A DNA stretch of 64,000 nt from Branchiostoma floridae. Lineage: Eukaryota > Chordata > Leptocardii > Amphioxiformes > Branchiostomatidae. Position numbers and translations under genes: made by a program. The stretch is from the NCBI RefSeq assembly GCF_000003815.2, contig NC_049979.1, positions 3,756,520 through 3,820,519 of the forward strand. Reading direction: 5' to 3'. Positions 34,534 to 48,600 of the stretch are shown here, one piece after another; the stretch's first letter is position 1, and each line of letters starts with the position of its first letter. The notes under the pieces are model-generated. The model saw only the letters and a program-made list of their open reading frames with translations, searched no databases and had not been told where the DNA came from.

Positions 34534-36560
34534 GCCGCGCCATCTTAGTTCCTTGGTTCATGCTGAAAATCATGCAGTTCAAGATGTAAACAGAGTCTGG
34601 GAGGGCTGACCATACCTTGGTACACAGTTTTAGAGAGAAAATAATAGAGTCAAGTTATCCTCCCAGCCCTCTGTTTTCATCTTGACTGCAAGACAATGAT
34701 ATTTCTGAAAACCAAGGAAACAAAATGGTGTGGCCCTTACCTTAGGTCAGAGGTTGAAAATATTTTTCTGCTACCCACCAGATAGCCATAGCTAGGCTAA
34801 AAATTGTACAGTAAAATTCCCCTATGGCTGAATGTGTACTTTTCCGTTATGTTAAAGCTGTGTTATATCATATGTATGGGCTAGATAAGTGTGAAATTGT
34901 AAAATTGCAATCAATAATTTTATGAAAGGAAGTTGTTGAATAGATATATCTATTATGCGCAGGCATATTTTACTTTGCTGTGTCCATCATATCTGTAATG
35001 TATGATATAATAATATATGTAGACGGATTATTTTTATTACTGAATGAAGCACAAGAATTGAGCTACAAGGAATATCTTACAGGTAACTCCCCTTTCCACT
35101 AGATGGCAAGCAATGATTGAAAATTGAAGTTTTGTAACCATTGATATTGTAATTACCAAGAAGGTTACATTTTCGGCAGCGTTTGTGTGTCTGTCTGTCT
35201 GCGGGAACGATAACTCTAGAATGCCTCGATGGATTGTCTTAATTTGATACATGTTATGTGAGTAGGTGTCAATGAGACCTCAAAATGATTTTTTGCCCCT
35301 TAGTTGGAAAATTGTGATACAAGATGTAAAAGTGTGGTGTTAAAGGCAAAAAACTCTTTTATTATCTCCTTGAACTTTGTTAATTGCCCTGACATATCTT
35401 CAGTCAGTCATCAGTCAGAGCCACTAGTGGAAAGGGAGATGTTACAGAAACCAAAGTCAACATGTGCTCTCACCAAGAGGATAAATATTAGATATTTAAT
35501 GTGGAATATCGTCTGAAAGGTTGTACAAATCTTGCCAATTATAAATGATAAGGAAGGTCAGAGGAATTTCTGAAGGTTAGACATCCAGGTGAAGTGATGT
35601 TTACCGACAAAATAATCTCTACAGCTAGATAACAACTGTCAGTAGGAAAGGGGTAGTTTTCAGTTATTCCTGAGAACCTGCGTATGTAGTGTTTTGCTCA
35701 AGATATTCATATGAGTAGATATAGAATCAAACTACCCAGAACTTGGTACTAGTAATCAGTCGTTTGTTGACTTAACTTCATGCTGAAACATCGAATAGTT
35801 GTCTTAGATTTTGCATTGTTACTTAAACATCTGAATCTTAAATCTCCAAAATACTTTGCAAACAGTTATACCATTCCTCTGAATGTTCATATTGTATTTC
35901 ATGTTGATTTAAAACAATGTTACACATGGTTTGATATTTAGATGATTAATCTGTTATTGAGGTCTTTGATCTGATCCTTGTGAACCATGTTATGTATCAT
36001 CTCTAAGCAGATGCGATGCTGCAACATTTTACACATCATTATGCAACAGTTCGTACCTTTCCCAAGAGATGCTTCTTTCTTTATCTCTTCATCTTAAAGT
36101 AAAGCCGGCACAACTTAAGAAATGAAAAAATATGCTGCAGAATATAGAAGTAGAATACATGTATAAACCAAAACTTCCCATCTGCTTGGAGCTTTATTTT
36201 GATGAGGAGGTTTTTTCCAGCTTACTCATTGTAGGTAGCCAAAGGTTGGTCTTCAGAGGTTGCACATTTCAATAGTTTGAATCCTCAAATGTTATGAATA
36301 GCAAAACATAAAATCCTCATGTGGAAAATTGCCAACAAAGTCAGGTGTTGTAGGGAGTGTTCAATTCAATTCATCTCCACACCTCACTCCTTTGCCTCCA
36401 GACAGACTAAGGCCTAGGGAAAAAAATGCTATGTTTCCTGTTTCAGTCCTGAAATTTCGAAAAAGCTTGGAGCAATTGCTGGCAAGCAGTTAAGTTTGTC
36501 AGCCTTTTCTAGGTGATTTCTAGTCCAGCAGTTATTCTGCCCAGACGTTGGAGCCTACCA
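34534..36560. other. SOCS 3' UTR and intergenic DNA
   Basis: AT-rich, no coding similarity. No canonical AATAAA was found close to the stop. Confidence 0.35.
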
Positions 36561-36819
36561 TAAATCCAGTAGCCTCTCTGTGGGCATTGGCATAAGTTGT
36601 TGGGGTGGGTGGGTTGTGTGACAGGGCATGGCGTTGCGCAATTTTCAACCGGGAAGTATCTGATGCCGGGAAAGCAATATATGCCAGGAAGATTCTCCGC
36701 ATATATTCCTTTCCCGGCATTAGAACCTTCCCAGTTGAAAATATTGCTGTCACAGCCCTCCACCCCCTCCCCCAAACAACTTCTGCCAATGCCCACAGAG
36801 AGGCTGGCTAAAATCCAGG
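36561..36819. repeat. Long imperfect hairpin
   Basis: Arms of about 120 bp (CCTCTCTGTGGGCATTGGCA and onward, against TGCCAATGCCCACAGAGAGG) are inverted around a loop near 36690-36700. Inner arms share TTTCAAC-GGGAAG and CCGGGAAAG. It encodes nothing recognisable and may be a MITE or a transcribed hairpin. Confidence 0.75.
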
Positions 36820-39685
36820 ATGTGGGGGTGTGCAGCAGGTTACGTGGGGAGGGATTGTAATCAGGGATCCAAACATCCTGGTATCACCACTTCCAGGAAC
36901 CATGTTGTTTTTCCAGGAAGGGGCCTTGTGTAAACACAGCAGTGTCCTTCCTGAGGCTACTGGGAGTACTGTAAATATCACAGCCAGTGATTTTTAATAG
37001 TGGTCGGGAGGAAAGGTTGTTCACGGCCTTGTTTGGTTTTGGCAGTGGGAACAAGGTTTCAGAGTGATAAAATTTTAGTGGTTGAATGGTGACTGCTAAA
37101 ACCTCAGTAACATGGCATGCTAGGGATAGTCTTTACCTTGTACCAGACCCATTTATTTAGCAGACGGAGAAAAAGAAAATACAGATTTGTCTGTTGGGTA
37201 CAACTTGTTACTCTATGACCAGCTAGCTATTAAACTTAAAGGACCATTTTACTTAAAGTAAACTTCCAGCAACCCTAGCTGGTGATGCCTGGCAGTTTTC
37301 CTGACATGGAATTGTGGGCAGCTTGCTTTGAGTTACGTTAGTATATATACAGGGACACACACTTCTATCTGCAACTCATCATGTTAGCACAGTACTACAT
37401 TTGTTGCTTGAATGTTAGCCACAACTGTGCCTACAGGCCACATGACTGTGAGTTAGAAGTTGAGCTGTTGAATGAGCCCGCTGTATTCCGACCTCAGCTT
37501 GGAGAGTAAGCCTATTGATCGGTGTGTTCAATGAAAAGCAGGCTGATGTGTTACAAAGTTTATCTAGCTAGGACGATTGTTGCAATTGACAGAATAGCCA
37601 CAATTTTGTAAGCAAAAGACCAAGAGCTCATTCAGGGTAGATCTGTTGATGCAACAGAGTAACAAAGCAGCAACTAACCTTTCACTGGAAAATGCATTAA
37701 TGTTGCAATGGGTTGTATACGATGGAAAATGGTGTTTTCACTGTTTTAGAGGTTTGCTTTCAGAATAATTACCACAATGACAGTCCATCTGTGTGGGTAG
37801 AAGTCATTCTGGATAAAGTGGAACTGTAATTTCCAAAACAAAAGTTGGACTAACCCAAATTTTCTACTGAATAGTACAGTACAGCAGTGATAATGCATTG
37901 GAAAGTGCATTTTCTCAGTAGCTAGGGGTACCAAGAAAACTCCAAAAATATAACCACTGCAAACACTCCAAGATGTCAAGTATATATTCCAGTACTACCA
38001 TACATATCCTATGCTTGTATCTGTTTGTTTGATGAAGATGGCCAAACAACTTGATGCAAAATTTGACTTATGACTACTCGTAGAACTGTTATTAGATATG
38101 ATAGAATTGTTACCAGATAGAAAAGTAGATTATACTCCGTGTAGAGATTATTATTCTCTGGTTGAAAAATCTGTGCAAAATCTTCTATAATTCCTCTGGA
38201 AGGAAGGGAGGCGGGAAAAATAAACTACCTGCAAAATATTTGATACAAAATGAAACTTATCGTCTGTCATGATTTGTGTAAGAGTGAAAGGTTGATGGAT
38301 GTGACCACTATTCGAGGGGGGATGTCCTGGCTTTATGTTGCATATTGTTTCATGAAAGGGACAGTTTGAAGTCTGGAAAGGACAGAAAAAGGAAATCAGA
38401 GATGGCAGACTTCACCTCCTAAGACACACTGCTTTGCTACCTTTCTAGTCACGAGACTAGCAGCACTAAGACTGTATGGTAACGCAGCATTGTATATACT
38501 GACGACCAGTTAAAATACAGTACATGGACAAGACAAAATCAACATATCTGTATCAAACTCTGTTCTGTTTTAATGTACGAAGAATATAATTGATTGAATC
38601 ATGATTAGCAGCTGATAATTTTCTAACCTATTTTTGACCAGCACGCTTCCACACGGGTGCAATTATCACTTTTTACAGGCATTATCAACTTACAATACAA
38701 ATGATAGTATAATACCCCTCAGTCAAGACGTGCGTAGGCATGTGTCAGATGTAACTCCCTAATCTGTACATACAGTCATGTCACATAGAGTAAGAAACAG
38801 GCTATGGCCATTCCCATGTTGAGTAGGATGCCTGATGCTGTAGAAACTACTGTACTGCAGTCATGTTTTTTATCATATTCAATGCATGAACATCCAAATG
38901 ACAACATGCTATATCAGACTGATTTCCAAAAGGGTTATTTCAGAAACTCTCTGGGTAGGTTGCAGAGACTGTCCCTTACTGACAATACTTAATCGTAATT
39001 TCTGCCTGCTAACACCCAGACACGAACCCTGACCCCTAACCTTTAACTCTCCCATGCAGCTTTCCTGGTACAGCTCTACGGTTTGATAATAAGTAGTTCC
39101 AACTGTTTCAACATGACACAGACAAGGACAGCTAGAAAAATATGCTCAGTTATCTCTGACCAAGGAGGCCTCCTTGCTCTGACAGAACAAGTTTTTGGTA
39201 ATTTCAACTCTACTACAAGCTCTCAGAAGCGTACATGGTACTTGAGACATACACGTAGCAAATTTCTTCAATCCATATACAGCATCCCTTCTCAAGCATA
39301 ACAACAGTGAGCCTGCAACAGTGGATGATTCTGTAATTGTTAATCTGTTGAAACTTTGTCCGTGGTGGTAGATATCATTCTGAGGCAAAGTTGGACTGCA
39401 GTTCTCCACACAAAGGCTGAAGTTGGAGAGTAAAAAAATTGAATTCTTCTGTTGAAAATCAAAGTTCAATTTTGCTTCAGAAATAGGATGACACACTACT
39501 TTGTATTTCAACTTTGTTTCAGATTCTGTTAATCTATAAATTATTAGGTTTTTGTTCTCTGTAAAAGGTGATTCACAGATGACACGATGTTTCTCTGTGA
39601 GTAAAAGTTCCTTCTAAGATGGCAGAATGGTTGGTACGGGTGAGAGTTACTTCTAAGACGGAAGGATGTTCTGCGCAGGTGAAAG
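36820..39685. other. Intergenic DNA between convergent genes
   Basis: No supported gene. The 3' UTRs of the SOCS gene (+) and ALDH6A1 (-) probably extend in from each side. Confidence 0.35.
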
Positions 39686-42600
39686 TTACTTCTGGACTGG
39701 CATGGCGACGGCCGCCTTGGTGTGCGACACGTCCGACTCTTTCCACAGCGATGTGACTGTTTTTATCTGCGTGTAGAACTGGATACCCTGAAGGAACAAC
39801 AAACCAGAGTGTCTAATCAGAACCCAAATAGAGATGGGCATGATCACCAGTGGTGTACTCTTAGTCTTATTGATATGTTTGGCAGAAGAGGGCCAGTGTG
39901 GATGCTAGATCCATTACTCTTCTGATGTCATCATCACCAAAAGAAAAAAAAGAAAATCTTAACTCAAAGACTCTTATGAGTTTGGTTTCTACTACAGAGG
40001 GAATGACAGCCCATTACAAGTACAAGGAAGACTTACTCAACTACAAATACATGTGAAGTACCCAGCATTTGCAAATAGGTTCAAATTATGACAAGAAATG
40101 TTTTGCATATTAAGAAATATGATCCTAACAGGGTACAAGTTGAATACAACTAGACTTCTAACTTTGTGGCAGGGTTGCTTTGGCTATGATGTTGCTATTG
40201 CTACAATGTTGCCATGGTTACGTACCGCCTTGCCGTAGAAGTTGGTGTCTCCCCTGAAGGATCCGCGTGAGCCGGTGAAGGAGAACATCGGGAGGGGCAC
40301 CGGGATGGGCACGTTCACGCCAACCTGGGGGGGGCAGGGAAAATGGTTAGGTCAAATGTTTTCTATTATCAGTGATTGCATCATCTTCCTTCTCTTTGAA
40401 CAGGAAGGTATGGTTTTTGGTACAACTAGTATTTTTCTGTTTCTGCAGTCAGTTCATATGCCATGAATAGGCATGTCTCACCACAGTGACAAGAAGTGGA
40501 GGCAAAGGTTCATCATATTATATTTGCTGGTGTCAACAGGTGTTTTAGACTAGCCAGTTAATTGCATAACGGATAACTGCACACTTCTGTTTATTGCATG
40601 AAATCCCAAAGTCCAGTAGTGATGCAGCCCAGCTGAATTACTTTATTGCACCATCCGGATAATTGCACAAAATGTGCTGGCAAATGGGGAGTACAATTAA
40701 ACGGCTTCTACTGTATTTCAAATAAATAAACAAACAAAGAAACACACCTGTCCGACGTCCACGGCCTGGGTGAACTTGCGCGCCGTGGCACCGTTGGTCG
40801 TGAAGATGGCGGTGCCGTTACCGTAGGGGTTAGAGTTGATGACCTGCAGGGCGTCATCAAGGGTGTCGACCTCCATGGAGACCAGCACCGGGCCGAAGAT
40901 CTCCTCCTCGTAACATTTCATCTTCGGCTGCAGACAAGACAAGGAGACAAGAGAAAATAAGAGATGCTGCAGAATTTCTTAGAGTAAATACAGGAACCTG
41001 AACTGACCAGACTGCGGCATGAACTCCATTGTCTGTAGGTCCCGTCATCGTCCCAGAATGGAAATTGTCTCCTTGGAATGGAACTATATCTTCCCAAAAA
41101 ACTATTGAAATGTACTTTCATAAGCTTAAATGACATATCTAACCAGAAAAATCAGCAACATGGGCTCCAAAACAATGAGTGGGATGGAAAAAACATTTTT
41201 AGCTGGAGACTGCCCTGCCACACGGTGACCACTGTGTAAAAAAGAAACCTATCTGGCCACTCACGTCGACTTTGTGGAGGATAGTGGGACCCACGAAGTT
41301 GCCTTTCTCGTAGCCGGGGACCTTGACGTCGCGCCCATCCAGCAACAGCTCCGCGCCCTGCTCCACGCCGCTCTGCACCAGGTCGCACACGCGCTGCTTC
41401 GCCTCGGGCGAGATCAGTGGACCCAGGTCTGCTCCCGGCTGGTCACCTGGACACACAGCGTACACAAGATTAGTGAACTGTCTCATGGTATAACACACCA
41501 GCGCTGTGCTTAAAGTTGGTAAATATAAGTTGCATAAGAGATGGTTTTGGTTTGGTTAGACCCACTCACACTGGTGCATATCCTCAAACTTGCACGACTG
41601 TGTCATCTGGATTTGAAATTAAGTTGGTTTAAGAAAGAAGCCTCTATGGGAATTGCCATGCCTTTCAATAATTTTTTGAATGCTTTAGAAAAATTAGAAT
41701 ATACAGATCATTCACTAAAAACGAAAGCCAAAATTGAAATGACTCTTCATACATAATTTTTTTTTTAACTCCTGGTATTCTGTAAGGGACTAAATAAGGA
41801 AGCTTAACTATGTCAGAGAAATGATACAGGTACAAAACTTACCAGCATTGACCTTGAGCTGTTTTGCCCTCTCGATGAGTTCAGGGATCCACTCTCTGGC
41901 CTCACCCACAAACACGGCCGTGGAGAGCGCCATACATCGCTGGCCAGCCGCTCCGAACGCAGCTCCACACAGCTGCAAGGGGAAAACAACATGGTTCACT
42001 AGCCACAATCCTAACCCTAACCCTAACCCGCAAACACGGCCGTGGAGAGCACCATACATCGCTGGCCTGCTGCTCCGAACGCTGCTCCACACAGCTGCAG
42101 GGGGAAACAAAATGGTTCACTTGCCCAAACCCTAGCGCTACCCTACCCCTAACCCTAACACTGACCCTAACCCTAACCCTACTCCTACTCCTAACCCTAA
42201 CCCTTCCCCTTCCCAAAACCCTCACCACAAACACAACCGTGGAGAGCACCATACATTATGTATAAAGTATACTTCATCAATGCTGATTAGTAAGTTCTGT
42301 GTGCTCCAGGCTTGAACACTATCAGACATGGACCAGCCTGAGGTGTGTCACAGTACAGGAGCAGGCTTTGTTCTGCCTGGCTAATACAACATCCCCCGCA
42401 TGGCACAGCAGGGCATGTCGGAAAACCAGGGTCGGGACTCGGGAGGATCATGTTCTGTGTTGTGTTTCACACAGGGTTCGACATATCCCTTCCTAAGGAC
42501 TGCGACCCTTTGCAGTAGTGTGCATGTCTGGTGAGTATGTGATAGTGACATAAAGTAGGCTACATTAAGATGTAAGAGTAAATAATAATGTTCTGTGTGC

Positions 42601-45600
42601 TCCTGATTTAGCCCCAGCCCCAGCCCTATCTCTGCACCCCACCTGATGTTCCTACCTGGTTAAGTGTGTTCTCCTTGTTGGCGTCTGGCATGATCACTCC
42701 GTGGTTTTTCGCTCCCTGTCAAACAAAACATCAACACATTTAAAAGGCTTTCTGGAACAACCTTTTTATACTATAAGGCTTTGCCAAATATTACCAATAC
42801 AAATTTGAAAGTAAGGAGAAAGTTGACTATGTTACTGCTTTCTGCAAGTAAGAATTCTGGCAATAACTTGTAAAAATGTAAAAAGGAAACATTCTAGTAC
42901 TTACCATGTTGGATTGAACTCTCTTCCCGTTTTTGGACCCCCTTTCATAGATGTACTGGCCCTACATAGAAAAACACAATGTTACCCATAAGATCTTTCA
43001 CATTGCTGTAGAATGATATCTAGATTCACCTGATACAAAGTTTGTTTTTCTGAACATTTTCAACTACAATTGTTGCCTTCTTTAGCATCAATACTGATGT
43101 AGAAGTAACTCAACTTTCAATCTGACCAATGCTACCAGAAGCTAACAAAGACAGATCAGAGATTCCATACATGTACTTCTATTGTCTTTCCAGAATTGAA
43201 GTAATCAATTTCAAAGATAAGAGCAGAACTGTGAAGTAAGGAACTCACGGCGGTGTCAGAACCCACGAAGGAGATGGCTTTGATGTCAGGGTTGTCACAG
43301 ATGAAGTTCACAGCTGAAACAAAGAGCACGTCTCTTGATCAGTACTAAATGGTTTTATATGAAAGTTTTGAAAAAAAGTGATACAGGCTTCTTTTCTGTG
43401 AGATACATACCCATAACCTGTGTCACAGTGTAGAAGCAAATCAAGGTCAACAAGTAAGTGCACCACCTAGCAGCTTAGAAATCAACTGCAGACAGGGTGA
43501 GCTTAAATGCTGGTGCTGGTGAAATGAAGAAGGTCACATCAAAACTGATCAAAACTAAGTTCTGTGTGCTCCCTGGTTGAACACCAGCAGGTATGGCACC
43601 AGCCTGAGGTGTGTCACAGTACAGGGGCAGGGTTTGTTCTGCCTGGTTAATACAACATCATGTTAATACAATCATGCCCAACGGCTTATAACATGTAACG
43701 TTACATCATCAACTTCAAATTAAAGTACAGTGGAAGCCGCTTATTTGCACGGCCTATTTGCCAGTGAATTTAGTGCAATTATCCGGCTGGTGCAACAATG
43801 CGAAGTTATCTAGCTGGACCGCACCGGTTTGGGATTCTGGGATTCCGTGCAGTTAACAGAAGTGTGCGTTTATCCGATGTGCAATTAACTGGCTTCCACT
43901 GTACTAGTACTGGAGTACATATTCATCAAGTTACCACAGTGTCTATGGCACTATACTTACTATTGTGCACGTGGGCGAAGACTTAAGCTTCTTCTTTGAA
44001 GGCAGTGGTTAATGAACTGTCCCACGTTCTGCAAAATCAGTGGGTTTCGATATTCCAGAAATAAAGTCTTTTGATTGTATTCTGTATAATAAAAGCTCTG
44101 CAAAATCATGGCAACTGTTTGAAATAATCTGTTTCTTTTGGTCTCACTTTGAATACACCAATCATTTTTCCACCGCTTTGCATAATCTGTCGTGGACAGA
44201 TATAGCTGTTTATATCGGAGCCTTTTATTTATATTTCTATTGGTTTGGCTGTTCAGCACGAGGAGCCAGGGCTGCCCAACTAGCCTGTGGCTATTACAAA
44301 GGGCTAGCCCTGCTGACAGAGACAAAGCAGCCCCTTTCTATCTCAAGTTGATGTGAATTAATCAACATCAAACTTCAGACATCCTTTTTTAACATCCTTG
44401 ATACATCCTTTTCTATTGAAAATAGAAAACACTACGCAAAACATCAAGTTATTTGCTAACCTCTGATCATGACTTCTACTGAGTTACAGCTTTCATGTAC
44501 AATTCAACAAAATGAAAATCAATATGAAGAATGATAACAAAGATGGGGATGCTTTCATTTTATCTGAATTCATCATAATGTGAGGGTCTATAATATAGGT
44601 GTATGTCACCTGTACAAATTGCCCTCAACACAATAAATTGCCGCCAGGCAATATGCTTTCACCCTAGTTAAATAAAGAATAAACAAACACAATATCAACT
44701 GTATATGTAGCACAGAACAAAATCTACAATAGCTACACATGCGCATACCCTACGTCATTATTGAGCTTAAAGAATAAAATCACAGAAAATTGCTTTGTTG
44801 ACATGTGTTGACATATTAACAACGTATTTGCTGTAAAACTACGTTTGTAAAACAAAATTATTCCTCAGTGAGGCTACAGTGTGGAAACGTTTGCTCCACG
44901 CCTGACTCAAGTTCAGTAGGTGTGAAATATGGAGACAGTGTTGTTCTTTGCATCTGTCACTATCATCTGTCCCTGTGGTGCCATGGCAACAACCTGCTGC
45001 TGCCCCGTGAGAGTAGTGATGTGTTTGAGGAATTTTCCTGTCTTGTCAAACATCTCCACACGGCTGTTTCCCCAGTCTGCCACGATGATGTTACCTGCCC
45101 TGTCTGTACAGATCTCACGGGGATGATACAGCTGACCTTCACCACTTCCCTTACCTCCAAACTGGAACAGAAAATGTCCATCCTCGTTGTACACATAGAC
45201 ATAGTTGTTCCAAAAGTCAGACACAAGAATGTTCCCTTCCCCGTCCACAGTGATGTACCGTGGGTACTCCATCCCCTGCTGCAGAAGCACAGTTCTCACA
45301 AGTGTCCCATCTGGCCTGTACACCAAAACTTCACCATGTTGATTGTCCCCTACTCGTGTGGTTTGTGTGGTGAGGATGTGGTTCCTCCTGGTGTCCACAG
45401 CAAATCCACTAGAACTGAACCTCCATGTTATCTGTTGGTCGAGCTTCCTCAGCATACCGCCCTGTTTGTTGTACTGCACAGCAAGTTCGGCACAGTATAT
45501 CTTCCCCACCACCCACAGGTTCCCCTCCCCGTCCATGGCCACATCATATGGCCACATCTTCCTTTCACCTGACCGGACCCGGACTGTTGGAAACTGCCTC

Positions 45601-48600
45601 AGAAATGTTCCCTGTAGGGTGAAGACTTGGATTCTCTGGTTCCCATTGTCTGCTACAAAAATCTCCCCTTCATCTGATACTTTAACACCACGTGGGCTCT
45701 TAAACTGTCCTATTTCTGATCCCTTTCCACCAAATGTTATCCTCTGTGGCTGATTATCATGCGGATTACCTGTGCCCCTTGCTGAATCATTGCTAGACAC
45801 AAGTGATGCTGTGAGTGGTGCAGGTGCTGATGGGATTGGTGTAGGTGATGCTGGTATAGGTACAGGTTCTGCTGGTATTGGTGCAGGTGCTGCTGTGATT
45901 GGTGCAGATGAGAGAGACTGGACCGTCACATGTCCCAATACTGGCACTGGGGTGTCTGTGGGTTGAAATACAGCAGGCTGGGTTTGTACAGAAGTTGGTG
46001 CTGCTTTTCCTCTGTACTTTCCTACCACATCTGTCAAAGCAGTTTGCTGACTGAGAAACTCGACCCATCCCTGCTGCAGTTCTTGTTCTGCTTGATCACA
46101 GGCAGCAGACAGTTTGTTGCTATCTGCCGACACTCTGTCCCTTTCAGTCTGTATCCTGTCCAGGTTTTCTCCGTGACTTTGTTGTGATTCAGACAAGAGG
46201 TGGTCTTTTCTCTCTGTGAGTTTCTGCACCATTTGGTTGTAGGCCTGAATAATGTTGTTGTCTCTCTGCTGTTTCTGGTCATTCAGCGTTTTCTCTTTTT
46301 TCTCAAGATCTCTGATGAAGCTGCAGTAACTTTCCAAAATGTTCCTCCCCTTATTGATTACAGCCTGCACCGTGCATCTCCTTTCCTGTGCAGCTTTTCT
46401 AAGGCCCGTGGTTGGATGTCCGTCATGGTCCTCTTCACAACATTCAATACAAACTGGCACATTACACTGCTTACAGTAGAGCTTGACTTCCTCTGAGGGG
46501 TGAAAGCTGCACCTGTTTCCAGACTGGGGTTGTTCCCTTGTTTCCCCTGACAGTGTAGCCTGGTTTTGCAGCCTCTCACACATATTTGCTGCGATGAGAT
46601 TGTCTGGCAAACCTGGGACCCTCTGGGGTGGCAGCCTGACCTGCTGACGACAGATTGGACACTGGAAGGCCCCTGCCCTCCCTGCAAGGTCCTGTAGACA
46701 GTCCTGACAGAAGGTGTGCTGACAGGGCAGCACCTTGGGCCTGGTGAACAGCTCCAGGCAGATGCCACAGGTCAATTCTTCTGTGAATTGTGTCCCCAAA
46801 TTTGGCGGTGGAGCCGCTTGCCCAACTGCCCATATAGGAGTAGGTGTTTGTCAAGGGCCTCATTTACACAGATCGGGTTTCAGCCTTATTATCATACCTG
46901 ACAAGGCTGACAATGGAGCAAGTCTAGTTAGCACATACCTGTAGAACGTAACTGTAAAATGGAAGATGTCCGTAGTAGTTTAATTAAAGGTTTGTGTTTT
47001 TTCCAATCAATCACGTTACCGTGAACTTATAACCGCCGCGAAATGTTTTGTTCAATCTGTGTCCTGCCTGCTTGCCCATTTGTTTCTTACTGCTAAATTA
47101 AAATCACTTCAAACAGCCCATTTTCTCTTTAGGCCACACCAATTTAATTTCTTGGTTCTCGGATTTTTTCAGAAAAATATTAGGGCAGTCGGTCGAAAAA
47201 AAAAGAAAAAAAAATTTACAAAAAGTATGTGGTGAACTTAAATAACACAAAAAAACAAGGTAAGTAGTCAAGTTTTCAGCTTTTCATGGCATGATTTATC
47301 CAATGAATCTCTTCCTTTGATTTTATACCACTGTTCTGATCATGTGACTGCAAATAAGTGCTCTGATTGGTTTATCAGCAGTATGTGCCCCTGGAATGGG
47401 GTTTTTAAAGGTCTGCAATAGCAAAACCTATGTTATTTTTCTTGGGACAAAATTTTTTTGTACCAGCTAATCATTGATTGGTGAGTTCTTACTAATGATT
47501 TGATTAATGCTTTCTGAAATCACACAACACAACACTGTACAGCTACAGGGTAGCTGACATGGCTGACAAGGAATAAAGTATAAAAATATCCTACACCTTT
47601 GGTAATGTACACTCAATGATAGATGTGCAAAAGCTAGGTGTGACAGTGTAATATAAATCAGCTGCTTCCGCGCCACGTGCCTGCAATGCTGGTGTATTAC
47701 GCCGAAGGGCAGTTATACCACCTATATAGATACAGATACAGAATGACTAACATCTGCTTAACTGCTTGATAGGTTGATAGATTGATTGCCCCTACCATCG
47801 TGCTGTCCGTGGATGACGTTAACGACTCCGTCAGGAAGTCCCGCCTCCTTCGCCATCTCCACCAGCATCATGGTGGCGCCAGGGTCTCGCTCAGACGGCT
47901 TCATCACGCACGTGTTCCCGCAAACAGCTGCCATGGGAAACATCTACAACAAACAGCACACAACAATAAACAACAATCATCACGCAGGTGTTCCCGCAAA
48001 CAACTGCCATAGGAAACATCTACAACAAACAACACACAACAACAACAAACAACAATCATCACGCAGGTGTTCCCGCACACGGTCGTCATGAGAAACATCT
48101 ACAACAAACAACAACAACCCTAAGCTAAAAAAAAATTTAGTCTTCCACAGGCTGTACCAATAAGGACTGTGCATTCAAGTTATCATATACTAGTTGAGTG
48201 TAAAAACTATTTTCTTCTGTGCACAAGAGTTCAAACTTACCCAGAGCGGAATCATGGCAGGGAAGTTGAACCTGGAGAAAACAGACGAAAACTGCAGATG
48301 TAAGACACAAATTAATATCAAGCAGGCAACTCTAAGTATAAGTAAGATCCAAAAAGTTACATCAGTCAAAGATCAGGACATCTGCAGAACCCACTCACGG
48401 TGTAATTCCGGCCGTCACCCCTAGGGGGAGCCGAAACGTGTGGGTGTCCATGTCCTTAGCAATGCCTGCCATGGTCTCCCCCAGCTGTAGCGATGGGATG
48501 CTGCAACAGTGCTCGACCACCTCTGGGAACAGATAGAGCAAACAGACTTTCAAAAACACCACAGTAGAACTGTTTGAAACTGTCTGGTTTATAACCAGTG

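Noticed and set aside
33867-34589. 240-codon plus-strand frame overlapping SOCS exon 4
   Set aside because: Shifted frame of the same exon, Ala/Gly/Arg/Pro-rich with no domain similarity.
41902-42252. 116-codon minus-strand frame rich in Arg/Val
   Set aside because: Translation of telomere-like repeat DNA and a shifted frame of the exon-12 copies.
44868-45572. 234-codon plus-strand frame
   Set aside because: Antisense shadow of the NHL region of the TRIM gene.
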